This document shows, in pieces, positions 8,889-18,126 of a DNA stretch of 37,121 nt. The stretch comes from Acidimicrobiaceae bacterium. Its GTDB lineage: Bacteria; Actinomycetota; Acidimicrobiia; Acidimicrobiales; Aldehydirespiratoraceae. The stretch covers positions 1 to 37,121 of the forward strand of contig VXWX01000034.1 of NCBI GenBank assembly GCA_009835735.1, read 5' to 3'. A program made the translations under genes and the position numbers. The first letter of the stretch is position 1. Each line of letters begins with the position of its first letter. Below the pieces are notes generated by a model. It ran no database searches. It saw only the letters and a list, made by a program, of their open reading frames with translations, and was not told the origin of the DNA.

Positions 8889-8894
8889 AACCTA
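8889..8894 (-). promoter_or_regulatory. -10 element (TAGGTT) of DNA methyltransferase gene
   Basis: TAGGTT on the minus strand lies 7 nt before the ATG at 8881. It decides this start over the longer in-frame alternative at 8932. Confidence 0.55.
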
Positions 8895-8938
8895 CATCGC
8901 CCCTGTGTCACGGTGGCGGACGCGCCCGCCATGAATGG

Positions 8939-11065
<2,127 letters not shown>

Positions 11066-11100
11066 CATCTGCCCTGTGCCGCGCTTTCGCTGCTCGGTGC

Positions 11101-11106
11101 CACAAT
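11101..11106 (+). promoter_or_regulatory. Possible -10 element (CACAAT) of gene at 11114
   Basis: CACAAT lies 7 nt before the GTG at 11114. It is a variant of the TANNNT pattern and also occurs before the acyl-CoA mutase gene at 33760. Confidence 0.4.
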
Positions 11107-11113
11107 TGCGGCC

Positions 11114-12025
11114 GTGCCAGGCGATGCGCGCTCCGCTGAACGGAGCCGGACCCGGACCGCGTTGATGGTGCGGGCCGGCGCGCTCGGGGCTTGGCTTGTG
11201 GTCGGAGTGCTGGCGTTGTTCGGGGACCTGATCCACGCCGCGCTGCGCCCTGACGACAACGCCGCCCACACGACCGTGATCGTCGCCATGTGGCTGGCCT
11301 ACGCCCTAGTGCTCGCCGGGCTGCTGATGCCGGGGCCTCGGGCACTGACCGTGGCCCGCATCGGCGTGCCCGCCGGCACCCTGGAATTGGCACTGGCAGC
11401 AGCCGACTCGTCGGATCCAGCGGCCGTGGTTGGGAATCTGGCCTGTGTGGTCGGCACCCTCGTCGTGTTTCACCCCGTCTACGCCGAGGCCCAGGTAGAT
11501 GCGGCCAGCTACGGCGACGAGCGCCGTTTCCTGCTGCGCCCGCCCGGACCTGTCATCGTCGCGCTGGTCCTGCCGATGGGGGCGGTCACGGTGGCCGGCG
11601 TGGCCGTCGGGCCTCTACTGCTGGCCGACCGCGGCTGGGCGGCCGGGATCGTGGCTGCTGCAATCGGGCTGCCGGCGGCCGCCTTCGCGGCCCACACTCT
11701 GTACCGGCTGGCCCGGCGCTGGCTGGTATTCGTCCCCAACGGGCTGGTCGTTCACGACCACTTGGCCGTGGCCGAGCCGCTGCCCCTGAGCCGCCGCGGC
11801 ATCGACTCGATCGGCCCGGCCCGCGCCGACACCGACGCAATCGACCTGACCGCCCAAGCTTTCGGCATGGCCTTGGAGCTCCGCCTCAGCGAGCCCGCGA
11901 AGGCCAGCGTCATGACGGGTCGCAACCGCAGCGAGGAGCGCTCTCTGGCCGCCCTCCTGATGTCGCCCAGCCGTCCCGCAGCCGTGTTGGCCACCGCCGA
12001 GCGCCGCGGCCTCAGAATCGCCTGA
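11114..12025 (+). CDS. Multi-pass membrane protein of unknown function
   Basis: I do not recognise a named family. With the GTG start at 11114 the protein has 303 residues. Hydrophobic segments occur near 19-40, 54-75, 80-120 (two), 140-165 and 170-200, suggesting five or six TM helices. The C-terminal third (about 205-303: LVFVPNGLVVHDHLAVAEPLPL onward) is soluble and resembles the PH-like domains found after TM bundles in actinobacterial membrane proteins. The start is uncertain: GTG at 11114 has CACAAT 7 nt upstream, while ATG at 11165 would remove only a basic N-terminal tail. It is divergent from ligA and is followed by the retropepsin-like gene. Confidence 0.7.
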   Translation: MPGDARSAERSRTRTALMVRAGALGAWLVVGVLALFGDLIHAALRPDDNAAHTTVIVAMWLAYALVLAGLLMPGPRALTVARIGVPAGTLELALAAADSSDPAAVVGNLACVVGTLVVFHPVYAEAQVDAASYGDERRFLLRPPGPVIVALVLPMGAVTVAGVAVGPLLLADRGWAAGIVAAAIGLPAAAFAAHTLYRLARRWLVFVPNGLVVHDHLAVAEPLPLSRRGIDSIGPARADTDAIDLTAQAFGMALELRLSEPAKASVMTGRNRSEERSLAALLMSPSRPAAVLATAERRGLRIA

Positions 12026-12062
12026 CGCCCGCTTGCTGGTGTCGCGCGGTGAAGCCGGTCGG

Positions 12063-12091
12063 TTGCATCTCATCGCGATGCCAGTTAGCAT
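12063..12091 (+). promoter_or_regulatory. Candidate -35/-10 promoter of retropepsin-like gene
   Basis: TTGCAT and TAGCAT are separated by 17 bp, and the stretch from 12086 to 12120 is AT-rich, unlike its surroundings. A start near 12099 would give a leader of about 38 nt before the ATG at 12137. Confidence 0.45.
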
Positions 12092-12136
12092 GAAATATAC
12101 ACAGATATCATTTAAGGAAGTTCTGAGAGCGACGGC

Positions 12137-12493
12137 ATGGGAACGTTTGACTGCCAGGTCTGGATCGAGAGCGCCGATGGCCAGCGGACACTGGAACTAG
12201 AGGCGATGGTGGACACCGGCTCGACCTACACGATGGTCCCCGCGCGACTGCTGGACGAACTCGGCGTGAAGCCGATCCGCCAAGTGGGCTTGGTGCTGGC
12301 TGACGGGCGGCGCGCCCGCTACGACATCGGCGAGGCAAGAGCCACCATAGACGGAGAGAGTGTCAACACTCTGGTGGTGTTCGGCGAAGACGGCGCCCGG
12401 CCGTTGCTGGGTGCCTACACGCTCGAGGGGCTGGGCATGGCAGCCGACCCGGTGCACGGCAGACTCGTCCCCATGCCAAACGCCTGGGCCTAG
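12137..12493 (+). CDS. Retropepsin-like (clan AA) aspartic protease domain protein
   Basis: The 118-residue protein has MVDTGSTYTMVP near residues 27-38, the DTGS catalytic motif of single-domain aspartic proteases that act as homodimers. Further family traits are the ADGRRARYDIGEA strand pair and the LLGAYTLEGLGMAADP segment near the C-terminus, which corresponds to the second conserved hydrophobic motif. There is no signal peptide, so it should act in the cytoplasm. Substrates of bacterial members of this group are mostly unknown. It stands alone, behind an AT-rich promoter and ahead of the convergent mnmA, and may have been acquired horizontally (inference). Confidence 0.8.
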   Translation: MGTFDCQVWIESADGQRTLELEAMVDTGSTYTMVPARLLDELGVKPIRQVGLVLADGRRARYDIGEARATIDGESVNTLVVFGEDGARPLLGAYTLEGLGMAADPVHGRLVPMPNAWA

Positions 12494-12518
12494 GGCTGGC
12501 TCGGCCCCGTTTCCAGCC
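12494..12518. terminator. Weak hairpin between convergent genes
   Basis: GGCTGG (12494-12499) and CCAGCC (12513-12518) can pair across a 13-nt loop just after the retropepsin-like stop. No T-run follows, so a terminator role is uncertain. Confidence 0.3.
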
Positions 12519-12528
12519 GTCACTACCC

Positions 12529-13623
12529 CTAGGGCGAGGTGCTGATCCGATGAGGCGCCGCAGTGCGGGCGGCGGTTCCGCCACCGACCACGACATCGCC
12601 CGCATAGGCGACCACGCTCTGGCCTGGGGCCACTCTCCGGCGAGGCTCGGCCCAGTTCACCGATGAACCGTCGATATCGATGGTTGCGGACTCGGCTGGG
12701 CCATGTGCTGAGGTCTGCACACCCACCGGTCCCCGCACTGGCCCATTCGTCCAGCGCCAGTCCTCCAACGGCGTGACCGCGCAGTCGAGCGCGGCTCGAT
12801 CCCCCACCGTGACCGTCGACGACTCGGCGTCCACATCGAGCACGTAGCGGGGCGATCCGCCGCCGACCGCTCCCAGGCCCCGCCGCTGGCCGACCGTCAC
12901 CAGCTCCAATGCCTCGACCGTGCCGATCTCGGAGCCTGAACTGTCCACCAGCCGACCCGGGCGCAGCGGGATCCGCCGGCCGAGGAACTTCCGGCGGCCC
13001 GCCGACGCGGTGATGAAGCACACGTCCTGGCTGTCGGGCTTGCGGGCCGTGACCAGCCCCCGAGCCTCCGCCTCCCGCCGCACATCGTCCTTGGTCGTCT
13101 CCCCCACCGGCAGCAGCAACCGGGCCAGCACAGACGCGTCGAGCATGTGCAGGACGTACGACTGGTCCTTGGCCTCGTCGACGCCCCGGGCCAGTCGCGG
13201 CCCGCCGGCCCCGTTGACGATGCGGGCGTGGTGGCCGGTCGCCACCAGGTCGAAGCCGAGCGCGTCGGCCCGGCGCAAGAGCCGGCTGAACTTGATGTGC
13301 CGGTTGCACTCGACGCAGGGATTTGGTGTGAGGCCCGCGGCATGATCGGCCACATAAGGGGTCACCACATGGCGCTCGAAGTCGTCTCCGAAGTTGAACA
13401 CGTGGTGTTCGATGCCGAGCTGGTCGGCCACCCAGCGGGCGTCGTCGACGTCGGACACGGAGCAGCAGCCGGTGTCGCTGGGCCCGCCCCACAGCTTCAT
13501 GGTGACGCCGGCGATGTCGTAGCCGGCCTCGAGCAGCCGCGCCGCGGCTACCGATGAATCCACCCCGCCCGACATGGCCACCAGGACCCTCGCCCCGCGG
13601 GCGCCGTTCGGCGACCCAGCCAT
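12529..13623 (-). CDS. mnmA: tRNA-specific 2-thiouridylase MnmA
   Basis: MnmA (364 residues) thiolates U34 of tRNAs for Lys, Glu and Gln using sulfur passed from a cysteine desulfurase. The N-terminal PP-loop SGGVDSSVAA binds ATP. The two catalytic cysteines are in NPCVECNRHIKF and SQDVCFI, both intact, and the C-terminal beta-barrel region is present. The length matches the family. The start ATG at 13623 lies 1 bp after the stop of the cysteine desulfurase gene (TGA-G-ATG), so the two are translationally coupled, which fits direct sulfur transfer between the products. Confidence 0.95.
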   Translation of the reverse strand: MAGSPNGARGARVLVAMSGGVDSSVAAARLLEAGYDIAGVTMKLWGGPSDTGCCSVSDVDDARWVADQLGIEHHVFNFGDDFERHVVTPYVADHAAGLTPNPCVECNRHIKFSRLLRRADALGFDLVATGHHARIVNGAGGPRLARGVDEAKDQSYVLHMLDASVLARLLLPVGETTKDDVRREAEARGLVTARKPDSQDVCFITASAGRRKFLGRRIPLRPGRLVDSSGSEIGTVEALELVTVGQRRGLGAVGGGSPRYVLDVDAESSTVTVGDRAALDCAVTPLEDWRWTNGPVRGPVGVQTSAHGPAESATIDIDGSSVNWAEPRRRVAPGQSVVAYAGDVVVGGGTAARTAAPHRISTSP

Positions 13624-13624
13624 C

Positions 13625-14809
13625 TCAGCCTCCGCCGAAGCGGTCGAGGCGTCCGACCGACTCCGCGATCACATCGACGGCCCGCTCCACGTCGGAGGCG
13701 GCGCTGGTATGCCCGAGCGACAGCCGCAGCGACCCCAGCGCCACATCGCGGGGCACCCCCATCGCGGCCAGCACGTGGGACGGGTCCTGCGCTCCGCTGG
13801 AGCACGAGGAGGCGGCCGAGGCCCGCACGCCCTCGGCGTCGATCAGGAACAGCAGGGCCTCGCTCTGCACGCCGATGATGCACACGTTGGCGATGCCGGC
13901 CGCGATGTGGCTGCGGTCACCGTTGGTGCGGGCCGCCGACACCTCAACCCGGTCGCCGAGCCGGTCGACTAGGCCGTCGATCAGAGCGTCGCGGAGGACG
14001 CGGAGCCGCTCAACGCTGACTTCGCGCTGCTCGACGGTCTCAGTCAGCGCTGCCGCGAACGACACCGCGCCGGCCACGTCGGGGGTGCCGGCTCGACGGC
14101 CTCGCTCCTGGCCACCCCCGACGATCAGAGGGTCGAGTTCCACGCCGTCGCGCACCACCAGCACGCCGGTGCCCACCGGCGAGCCCACCTTGTGGCCGGT
14201 GACCGAGATCATGTCGTAGCCTGCGGTCTCCGCGGCCACGTCGATCCAGTTGGGGGCCTGTACCGCGTCGGTGTGCAGCCACGCCCCCGGAGCCAGATCT
14301 CGCACGATGTCGGCCACTTCCCGCAGCGGCGCGATCGAACCAGTCTCGTTGTTGACCGCGATGGCGGACACCACCGCCACGTCGCCCTCGCGGCACCGAA
14401 GCACGCCGGCCAGGGCGTCGAGGTCGACGATGCCCCGCTCGTCCACGCCCACGAACACGCCGCCAGAGCGCTCCACCGGGTCGTGGACCGCGTGGTGCTC
14501 GGCCTCGGTGGTCAACGCCACCGCCTCCGGGCCCCGGGCGCCGAGTGCGCCCCGAACGGCCATGTTGTCGGCCTCGCTGCCGCCGGAGGTGAACACGATC
14601 TCGCCCGGGTCGGCGCCGAGAGCCGCGCCCACCTGCTCGCGGGCCCGGTCCAACGTCCGACGAGCTTCCCTGGCTGCCTGGTGGGATCCGGTCGGGTTGG
14701 CGTGGTGCCGCTCGGCCGCGGCCAGCCACGCGTCGCGAGCCGACGGCCTCAGCGGCGTGGATGCGGCGTGGTCGAGGTAGATCTCCTGCGGCTCGGAGGT
14801 GTTGGGCAC
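13625..14809 (-). CDS. Cysteine desulfurase (NifS/IscS family)
   Basis: The 394-residue PLP enzyme takes sulfur from L-cysteine to form an enzyme persulfide and alanine. It begins with IYLDHAASTPL, has TSGGSEADNMAVRG, the histidine of EAEHHAV over the PLP ring, the Schiff-base lysine in VTGHKVGSPVGTG and the mobile catalytic Cys loop SSCSSGAQDPSHVL. The start is GTG at 14809 with TAGGAT 6 nt upstream. It lies immediately ahead of mnmA, so tRNA thiolation is its most likely main duty, although it may also feed Fe-S assembly because no isc/suf operon is in view. I cannot assign IscS versus NifS. Confidence 0.94.
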   Translation of the reverse strand: MPNTSEPQEIYLDHAASTPLRPSARDAWLAAAERHHANPTGSHQAAREARRTLDRAREQVGAALGADPGEIVFTSGGSEADNMAVRGALGARGPEAVALTTEAEHHAVHDPVERSGGVFVGVDERGIVDLDALAGVLRCREGDVAVVSAIAVNNETGSIAPLREVADIVRDLAPGAWLHTDAVQAPNWIDVAAETAGYDMISVTGHKVGSPVGTGVLVVRDGVELDPLIVGGGQERGRRAGTPDVAGAVSFAAALTETVEQREVSVERLRVLRDALIDGLVDRLGDRVEVSAARTNGDRSHIAAGIANVCIIGVQSEALLFLIDAEGVRASAASSCSSGAQDPSHVLAAMGVPRDVALGSLRLSLGHTSAASDVERAVDVIAESVGRLDRFGGG

Positions 14810-14815
14810 GTTGCC

Positions 14816-14821
14816 ATCCTA
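14816..14821 (-). promoter_or_regulatory. -10 element (TAGGAT) of desulfurase-mnmA operon
   Basis: TAGGAT on the minus strand lies 6 nt before the GTG at 14809. Confidence 0.55.
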
Positions 14822-14853
14822 CGTAGAGGCCACCCCGTCGATAGCGCCGGTGC

Positions 14854-15756
14854 TCAACTCGCGGCGGCGATCAGCGATCCCGCGACCAGCAGTGCCGAGA
14901 ACATGCCGCCCAGGGACACTGTCGCCCAGACCGGAGCGTTGCGGCGCTCCAGGACGAGCATCAATGCCCCCAGGACGGCGCCCGCGATCAACCCGCCGAA
15001 GTGCCCGCCGATCGATATGCGTGGGATCAGCAGCGTGAAGACGATGTTGAGCATCAACAGGGGCGCCAGCGGCGAGCGCCAGATGCTGCCGCCGACGGAC
15101 CGGTGCACCAGCACGGTGGCACCCATCAAGCCGAACACGGCTCCCGAAGCCCCCACCGTCGGCGAGTTCGGCGCCGACAGCAACAGCGCGCCGAACGCCC
15201 CGCCGAGCATCGACACGATGAACAGCGACAAGAACCGAGCCCGCCCGAAGCCGGCCTCGAGTATCTGCCCGAGGATCCAGAGGATGTACATGTTGAAGGC
15301 CAGATGGAAGACCCCGTCGTGCAGGAAGGCCGAGGTGACCAGCCGGTAGTACTCACCGGCATCGACGCCGATCCATTCGAGGCGGCCGCCCCGCAGTGTG
15401 ACCGCCCTCGCTAGGAGGCTGCCGTCTTCGAGCACGCCCCCGTCGATCCGTGTGATGCCCCGGGCCGATCGGCTGGCAACTACCGAGTACAGGAAGCCCA
15501 GCCCGTTCAACGCCAGCAGGATTTGCGTGACCCATGGGCGTGATGGGCTTCTCACCATCATCGGTCGAACGGTCATCGGCCGTGCGCCGCTCTGGACCGT
15601 GCACTCCGGGCAGTGAAAGCCGACTGACGCCTGGTGCATGCAGTCCGGGCAGATGGGACGCTCGCAGCGCTGGCAACTGACCCCACCGCGGCGGTCGGGG
15701 TGCCGATAGCAGCGGCGCTCAGGGGGCCGGGGCACCACCTCCGGCGTGTCGCTCAC
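14854..15756 (-). CDS. Rhomboid intramembrane serine protease with N-terminal zinc ribbon
   Basis: The 300-residue protein starts with a B-box-like Cys/His zinc-binding segment (CYRHPDR, CQRC, CPDC, HCPEC; about 15-53), then a rhomboid core with six or more TM helices. The catalytic Ser is in GASGAVFG and the catalytic His in GGHFGG, and the HLAFNMYIL motif supplies the oxyanion His/Asn. Rhomboids cleave membrane proteins within or near a TM helix; the substrate here is unknown. This zinc-ribbon fusion is common in actinobacterial rhomboids. The start is GTG at 15756 with TACGGT 8 nt upstream. It is divergent from the GH15 gene. Confidence 0.92.
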   Translation of the reverse strand: MSDTPEVVPRPPERRCYRHPDRRGGVSCQRCERPICPDCMHQASVGFHCPECTVQSGARPMTVRPMMVRSPSRPWVTQILLALNGLGFLYSVVASRSARGITRIDGGVLEDGSLLARAVTLRGGRLEWIGVDAGEYYRLVTSAFLHDGVFHLAFNMYILWILGQILEAGFGRARFLSLFIVSMLGGAFGALLLSAPNSPTVGASGAVFGLMGATVLVHRSVGGSIWRSPLAPLLMLNIVFTLLIPRISIGGHFGGLIAGAVLGALMLVLERRNAPVWATVSLGGMFSALLVAGSLIAAAS

Positions 15757-15764
15757 GGCCCGGC

Positions 15765-15770
15765 ACCGTA
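15765..15770 (-). promoter_or_regulatory. -10 element (TACGGT) of rhomboid gene
   Basis: TACGGT on the minus strand lies 8 nt before the GTG at 15756. It is only 23 bp from the divergent GH15 -10 element. Confidence 0.5.
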
Positions 15771-15793
15771 GCGGCGCAGACCGGCTCGCCCAC

Positions 15794-15799
15794 TAGCGT
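15794..15799 (+). promoter_or_regulatory. -10 element (TAGCGT) of GH15 gene
   Basis: TAGCGT lies 7 nt before the GTG at 15807, consistent with leaderless transcription. Confidence 0.55.
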
Positions 15800-15806
15800 C
15801 GCACCG

Positions 15807-17627
15807 GTGAGCGACGCCGTCGGCCGGCCAGGCCGGTTTGATCCTGACTCGGAGGCGATGGTGCCGATCGAGAGGCATTCGCTGCTGTCGGACCAACGTA
15901 CGGCGGCGGTCGTCACGCCCGATGCCCGGGTGGTGTGGATGTGCGAGCCCCGGATCGACTCGCCTCCACTGCTGGCCGAACTGCTCGGCGGCCCGGACGC
16001 CGGCTTCTTCTCGGTTCTCCCCCTCGAACCGGGCGGCGATCCCGCCCAGCGCTACATCGGCCACTCGATGGTGCTGGAGACCTCGTGGGACGCCATGTCC
16101 GTCGTCGACTATCTCGACTGCTCCGAGGGCCTGCCGACCGAGCCCGCCGGACGCAGTCGCCTCGTTCGGGTGCTGACGGGCACGGGCCAGGCCCTGGTGG
16201 AGTTCGCGCCATTCCCAGGCTCCGGGAGCAAACAGCTGGAATGCCTCGCCGACGGGATCGAGGTGCGCGACGGCGATACGCACCGGGTGCGTCTGCGGTC
16301 GTCCCCGGGTCTGGAATGGCACATCGAATCCCATGGACGAGGCGACATTGCCCGGACTGAAGTGGATCTTTCGGCGGGGCCGGTGGTGCTGGAGTTGCTG
16401 TGCGGCACCGGTGCCGGCGAGCACGCATCGGCGGAGCCGCAGCGGCGCTCGGCCACGATCACACACTGGCGGACCTTCCTCGACCGCCTCGCCGTGCCTC
16501 CGCTGCAGACCGAGCTTGTGCGCCGTTCCGCGCTGGTTCTCAAGGCGCTGTGCCACGGGCCTACCGGCGCGATCATCGCCGCACCCACGACCAGCCTGCC
16601 CCAGGAACTCGGCGGATCCCGCAACTGGGACTACCGCTACTGCTGGATGCGCGACGCCTCGATGACGGCCGCCACGCTGGTGCGGCTCGGGTCGATCGAC
16701 GAGGCCATGGACCTGCTCGACTGGCTGCTGCGGCTCGTCGGCAGCGGGGGCGCGTCACTCGACCGCCTGGCTCCCATCTACACGGTCGATGGCGAGGCTC
16801 TTCCGCCCGAGCAGCCCGAACCCGACCTGCCGGGCTACGCCGGCAGCCGTCCGGTGCGGATCGGCAACGCGGCCGAACAGCAGGTCCAGACCGACGTGTT
16901 CGGACCGATCATGGAGCTGATCGGGCGACTGGGCCGGGCCGGAGCCCCGCTCGACGAGCGCCACTGGCGACTGGTGGAACTGCTCGTGGACGCGGTGAGG
17001 CGCCGCTGGCAGGAGCCCGACCAGGGAATATGGGAGATCCGGGCCGCTCCCCGCCACCATGTGCACTCCAAGGCCATGTGCTGGATGGCAGTTGACCGGG
17101 GGGTCGCCCTCGCCGGCACGGTGTTCGATCGCTCCGTTCCGGAGTGGGAGCAGTTGCGCGACACCATCGCGGCCGAGGTCCTCCGCGAGGGGTGGAATCC
17201 CGATGTGAGGGCCTTCACCGCCGCCTACGGCAGCATCGACCTGGATTCATCGGTGCTGGCCATGGGCCTCTCAGGGTTGGTGCCGCCCGACGACACCCGC
17301 TGGGTCTCCACCGTCGAGGCCATCGAAGCGCAGCTGCGCCACGGCCCCACCGTCTACCGGTACCGGCGCGATGACGGCCTGCCCGGCAAGCCCAGCGGCT
17401 TCAACCTGATGACGTGTTGGCTGATCGACGCCAAGATCCTGATCGGCGACCTCGACGGCGCCCGGGCCCTCTTCGACGACTACAGCGCGCTGGCCGGGCC
17501 GACCGGGCTTCTGTCCGAGGAGCACGACCCCGTCACGGGCCAGTCCCGGGGCAACTTCCCGCAGGCCTACAGCCACCTGGGGCTCATCGAGAACGCTCTC
17601 AACCTGGCCGAAGCGTCCGACCTCTAG
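15807..17627 (+). CDS. Glycoside hydrolase family 15 protein (glucoamylase/trehalase type)
   Basis: The 606-residue protein has the actinobacterial GH15 layout: an N-terminal beta-sandwich (about 1-220) that opens with IERHSLLSDQRTAAVV, then an (alpha/alpha)6 barrel. Barrel motifs include GSRNWDYRYCWMRDAS, the general-acid region DQGIWEIR with HSKAMCWMAVDRG after it, and LLSEEHDPVTG with NFPQAYSHLGLI holding the likely base Glu. Characterised relatives hydrolyse glucoamylase substrates or, in mycobacteria, trehalose; sequence alone does not decide. There is no signal peptide, which favours an intracellular role such as trehalose or glycogen turnover. The start is GTG at 15807, supported by the TAGCGT element. 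Confidence 0.9.
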   Translation: MSDAVGRPGRFDPDSEAMVPIERHSLLSDQRTAAVVTPDARVVWMCEPRIDSPPLLAELLGGPDAGFFSVLPLEPGGDPAQRYIGHSMVLETSWDAMSVVDYLDCSEGLPTEPAGRSRLVRVLTGTGQALVEFAPFPGSGSKQLECLADGIEVRDGDTHRVRLRSSPGLEWHIESHGRGDIARTEVDLSAGPVVLELLCGTGAGEHASAEPQRRSATITHWRTFLDRLAVPPLQTELVRRSALVLKALCHGPTGAIIAAPTTSLPQELGGSRNWDYRYCWMRDASMTAATLVRLGSIDEAMDLLDWLLRLVGSGGASLDRLAPIYTVDGEALPPEQPEPDLPGYAGSRPVRIGNAAEQQVQTDVFGPIMELIGRLGRAGAPLDERHWRLVELLVDAVRRRWQEPDQGIWEIRAAPRHHVHSKAMCWMAVDRGVALAGTVFDRSVPEWEQLRDTIAAEVLREGWNPDVRAFTAAYGSIDLDSSVLAMGLSGLVPPDDTRWVSTVEAIEAQLRHGPTVYRYRRDDGLPGKPSGFNLMTCWLIDAKILIGDLDGARALFDDYSALAGPTGLLSEEHDPVTGQSRGNFPQAYSHLGLIENALNLAEASDL

Positions 17628-17639
17628 AACCGTTCCGAT

Positions 17640-17900
17640 CTACAGCGAGACGGCCATCTCGCTCATGCCCAGGGCGTTGATCTCGATCACCTCAGTGACC
17701 CCGGGCACGCGGTCCCGCATGATCCGCTCGATGCCGGCCTTGAGGGTCTGGGTGGACGCCGGGCAGGTGACGCAGGCACCGTGGAGTTCAACGGTGACGA
17801 TCCCGGTGGACTCGTCCACGTCGACGAGATCGATGTCGCCCTCGTCGGCCTGGATGGCCGGCCGGATGATCTCGATGATCCGCTCGACTTCCGCCTGCAC
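17640..17900 (-). CDS. NifU C-terminal (Nfu-type) Fe-S scaffold protein
   Basis: The 86-residue protein is a single Nfu domain that carries or delivers a [4Fe-4S] cluster. The conserved helix EVERIIEIIRPAIQADEGDI is followed by the CxxC cluster ligand motif in GACVTCPAST. The preferred start is GTG at 17900, exactly at the domain boundary; a TTG at 17930 in frame would add ten unconserved residues. No TANNNT element is obvious upstream, unlike most genes here. It is convergent with the GH15 gene (about 12 bp apart) and divergent from the small membrane protein gene. Confidence 0.9.
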   Translation of the reverse strand: MQAEVERIIEIIRPAIQADEGDIDLVDVDESTGIVTVELHGACVTCPASTQTLKAGIERIMRDRVPGVTEVIEINALGMSEMAVSL

Positions 17901-17949
17901 GGGGCCCAGTCTCGCAGCACACGGCCCCAACTCCGACCCCGCCCCCTCG

Positions 17950-17955
17950 TAAGCT
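17950..17955 (+). promoter_or_regulatory. -10 element (TAAGCT) of small membrane protein gene
   Basis: TAAGCT lies 6 nt before the ATG at 17962. It is the main evidence that this very short frame is a real gene. Confidence 0.55.
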
Positions 17956-17961
17956 CGCGGG

Positions 17962-18108
17962 ATGAGCCTGACGGTGCTGGCCCATCAGGGCGGATGGGAC
18001 GAGGCGCTTCTCGTGGCCGGACCGCTGCTGCTGTTCGCGGGCATCGTGTGGCACGCCAAGCGACGGGCGGTCAAGCAGTCCCAGACCAACCCGGGCTCCG
18101 ATGAGTGA
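17962..18108 (+). CDS. 48-residue small membrane protein, function unknown
   Basis: This short frame encodes 48 residues: a polar N-terminus (MSLTVLAHQGGWDEA), one hydrophobic helix (about 16-31, LLVAGPLLLFAGIVW) and a basic tail (HAKRRAVKQ) that would keep the C-terminus in the cytoplasm by the positive-inside rule. TAAGCT ends 6 nt before the ATG, matching the window's leaderless rule. It fits between the divergent Nfu gene and the convergent murA (19 bp apart), filling what would otherwise be an empty gap. I do not recognise a family or function. Confidence 0.65.
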   Translation: MSLTVLAHQGGWDEALLVAGPLLLFAGIVWHAKRRAVKQSQTNPGSDE

Positions 18109-18126
18109 CCTGCGGGTCTCCTCGAC

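Noticed and set aside
12078..12200. Short plus-strand frame of about 40 codons (begins MPVSMKYTQ) overlapping the retropepsin-like start
   Set aside because: Most of it lies out of frame inside the protease gene; the AT-rich start is better explained as promoter and leader.
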